Part shown: one piece after another, positions 23,588 through 24,571 of the stretch
Layout of the letters: the number at the start of each line of letters is the position of its first letter
How positions within the stretch are numbered: the stretch's first letter is position 1
Assembly: GCA_035290345.1 (NCBI GenBank)
Contig: DATDUP010000022.1
Coordinates: 1-24,571, forward strand
Length of the DNA: 24,571 nt
Reading direction: 5' to 3'
From: DATDUP01 sp035290345
GTDB taxonomy: Bacteria; Patescibacteriota; Patescibacteriia; Magasanikbacterales; UBA922
The notes under the pieces: model-generated
Told to the model about the DNA's origin: nothing
The model's input: the letters and a program-made list of their open reading frames with translations, nothing else
Database searches by the model: none
Program-made: the position numbers and the translations under genes

Positions 23588-23995
23588 ATGAATTATTTAA
23601 TTGCCTTTTGTCTACTGGCATTTTTGGGTGGAGTAGATTCTTTTTATCTGTTTTATAAATCGCGGAGAGGACAGCCGGTGGCCTGTCCCTTGCGGGGGGA
23701 ATGTCAGGCGGTGTTGGCTAGTCGCTGGAACAAATTTTGGGGTATAAAGAACGAGGTCTGGGGACTGAGTTATTATTCTTTTCTCTTTTTTCTTGGTTGT
23801 TTGCTTCTGATTATCCCCCAAGGTACTAAATTATTGTGGCCCTGGCTAATGTTTTTCGTCTCCGGCGGTTTTTTATATTCTGTTTTTCTTACTTACATCC
23901 AGCTAATACGGATAAAAGAGACTTGTGTGTTTTGTTTTTTGTCCGCCACAGTTTCTGTTTTGTTATTTGTTAATGTTTTGTTGCTGGACAGATAA
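23588..23995 (+). CDS. Vitamin K epoxide reductase (VKOR) family membrane oxidoreductase
   Basis: 135 aa from ATG 23588; a longer frame from 23546 lies inside the previous gene. It has four membrane helices (~2-23, 61-78, 83-104, 113-133). The loop cysteines C33 and C39 (CPLRGEC) and the C113-VF-C116 motif (TCVFC) have the spacing of bacterial VKORs. In that family the CXXC pair passes electrons from the loop pair, and thus from a thioredoxin-like partner, to quinone, driving disulfide formation outside the membrane. No fused or neighbouring thioredoxin domain is seen. The two upstream exported proteins have no extracellular Cys, so its substrates must lie elsewhere. It is 4 nt after the previous stop and ends against a convergent terminator. 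Confidence 0.9.
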   Translation: MNYLIAFCLLAFLGGVDSFYLFYKSRRGQPVACPLRGECQAVLASRWNKFWGIKNEVWGLSYYSFLFFLGCLLLIIPQGTKLLWPWLMFFVSGGFLYSVFLTYIQLIRIKETCVFCFLSATVSVLLFVNVLLLDR

Positions 23996-24023
23996 AAAGA
24001 GGCAAGTGTTGGGGCTAGCCTCT
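23994..24023 (-). terminator. Intrinsic terminator of the rnc-tRNA transcript
   Basis: On the minus strand AGAGGC (24023-24018) pairs with GCCTCT (24003-23998), followed by five T (23998-23994). It overlaps the stop codon of the convergent VKOR gene, and the hairpin could also slow + strand transcription. Confidence 0.75.
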
Positions 24024-24038
24024 AAGATAGGGAAAATG

Positions 24039-24112
24039 TACCCCCTGTAGGATTTGAACCTGCAACCTCCTGGTCCGAAGCCAGGCACTCTATCCAGTTG
24101 AGCTAAGGGGGC
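24039..24112 (-). tRNA. tRNA-Arg (anticodon TCG)
   Basis: 74 nt. Acceptor GCCCCCT pairs with AGGGGGT (G1-U72 wobble). The D-arm is GCTC/GAGT-like. The anticodon stem CCTGG/CCAGG carries the loop CTTCGGA, giving anticodon TCG (CGA codons). The T-loop is TTCAAAT; its stem has one C-A mismatch. CCA is not encoded. Confidence 0.93.
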
Positions 24113-24168
24113 GGATTGAAAAACACGATCTTCTTCAAGGATCTTTTTCAGTGAAGAAAGGATTGTGT

Positions 24169-24244
24169 TGGTGGGTCGCCAGGGGATCGAACCCTGGACC
24201 TTGGGCTTAAGAGGCCCCTGCTCTACCGGCTGAGCTAGCGACCC
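24169..24244 (-). tRNA. tRNA-Lys (anticodon CTT)
   Basis: 76 nt including an encoded CCA (24169-24171). Acceptor GGGTCGC pairs perfectly with GCGACCC. The D-stem is GCTC/GAGC. The anticodon loop CTCTTAA gives CTT. The T-arm is CAGGG/CCCTG with TTCGATC. It starts 6 nt after the rnc stop and is followed by tRNA-Arg, so all three probably share a transcript. Confidence 0.94.
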
Positions 24245-24250
24245 ATGGAT

Positions 24251-24571
24251 TTAGCCGAGATAATTGGTTTGACTATCTCGAGAGATGACTTGTGTTTTTG
24301 GACCGGGCCAACCTTTGGCCATGAGAGCATTGTTGGCCGCGTCCACCTGAGCTTCCTGTTTGCTTGTCCCTTGGCCCTCGGCCACTTTTTCTTTATCTAA
24401 GAAAACTCCGACAATGAAATTTTTAGCATGATCTGGGCCGTCTTCACTCATTACCCGATAGGTGGGGGTAATGCCAACAATTTCTTGGGCCGCTTCTTGA
24501 AATCGAGACTTGGGGTCAAGCCACAATCCGTTTTCCAACACTTCTGGTAATTTGGAAATAACCCAGCGCAA
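24251..24571 (-). CDS. rnc: Ribonuclease III, C-terminal part (truncated by the window edge)
   Basis: 106 codons are present; the N-terminal catalytic domain lies beyond base 24571. RNase III cuts double-stranded RNA in rRNA and mRNA processing. The visible part begins at the end of the catalytic domain; DPKSRFQEAAQ corresponds to the DyKsxLQE junction of RNase III. It continues as a double-stranded-RNA-binding domain with PTYRVMSEDGPDHAKNF, the GQGTSKQEAQVDAANNAL helix-2 signature and a short tail. The TTG at 24569-24571 is an internal codon, not a start. The stop is 6 nt before tRNA-Lys, so the tRNAs are likely released from the same precursor. Confidence 0.9.
   Translation of the reverse strand: MRWVISKLPEVLENGLWLDPKSRFQEAAQEIVGITPTYRVMSEDGPDHAKNFIVGVFLDKEKVAEGQGTSKQEAQVDAANNALMAKGWPGPKTQVISRDSQTNYLG

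Noticed and set aside
1..24571. CRISPR arrays, IS elements, prophage or integration sites
   Set aside because: No regularly spaced repeats, transposase motifs, integrase or direct-repeat duplication of the tRNA ends were seen on reading both strands.

Overview
The window looks like a chromosomal segment from a Patescibacteria (Candidate Phyla Radiation) bacterium, probably Parcubacteria-like. This is inferred from gene content and style: a DUF4012 membrane protein beside a polyprenyl-phosphate sugar transferase and GT4 glycosyltransferases, very tight gene packing, few Shine-Dalgarno sites, and two of three tRNAs without an encoded CCA. TGA is used as a stop several times (for example 6641-6643, 12410-12412, 16905-16907), so the code is standard table 11 and the code-25 lineages (Gracilibacteria, Absconditabacteria) are unlikely. 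No rRNA, ribosomal protein cluster, IS element, phage gene or CRISPR array is visible.

Layout. 3-1439 (+) is the truncated end of cofactor-independent phosphoglycerate mutase, convergent with a DHH-family protein (1465-2622, -) across a shared terminator. A divergent promoter region (2623-2790) then drives a + strand aminoacyl-tRNA synthetase operon: valS, a soluble histidine-kinase-like ATPase, tyrS and argS, with 1-nt gaps or a 4-nt overlap. A GC-richer methyltransferase gene (9650-10684) with its own promoter, leader hairpin, strong SD and terminator follows. Next come an orphan 7TM-type sensor histidine kinase (10787-12412), a bactofilin (12479-12964) and a degenerate lipid-kinase-like gene (12991-13755). 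The stop codon of the last shares one base with tRNA-Leu(GAG). A strong promoter then drives rnpB (RNase P RNA, 13913-14271).

14361-19158 is a surface-glycan operon: a polyprenyl-phosphate glycosyl-1-phosphate transferase and three GT4 glycosyltransferases. After a terminator and an extended -10 promoter comes a cell-envelope unit: an 803-aa DUF4012 protein with an N-terminal CCHC zinc knuckle, a 632-aa single-span protein with DUF11-like extracellular domains, and a small VKOR-family oxidoreductase. On the minus strand, converging on this unit, are the 3' end of rnc (RNase III), tRNA-Lys(CTT) and tRNA-Arg(TCG).

Functionally the window combines translation and RNA processing (three synthetases, three tRNAs, RNase P RNA, RNase III) with envelope construction (sugar transferases, DUF4012 protein, DUF11-like protein, bactofilin, VKOR) and two kinase-type signalling genes lacking a visible response regulator. 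The features most worth pursuing are the zinc-knuckle/DUF4012 fusion and its partner, the soluble kinase inside the synthetase operon, the DHH and lipid-kinase-like proteins with eroded catalytic motifs, and the compositionally distinct methyltransferase.
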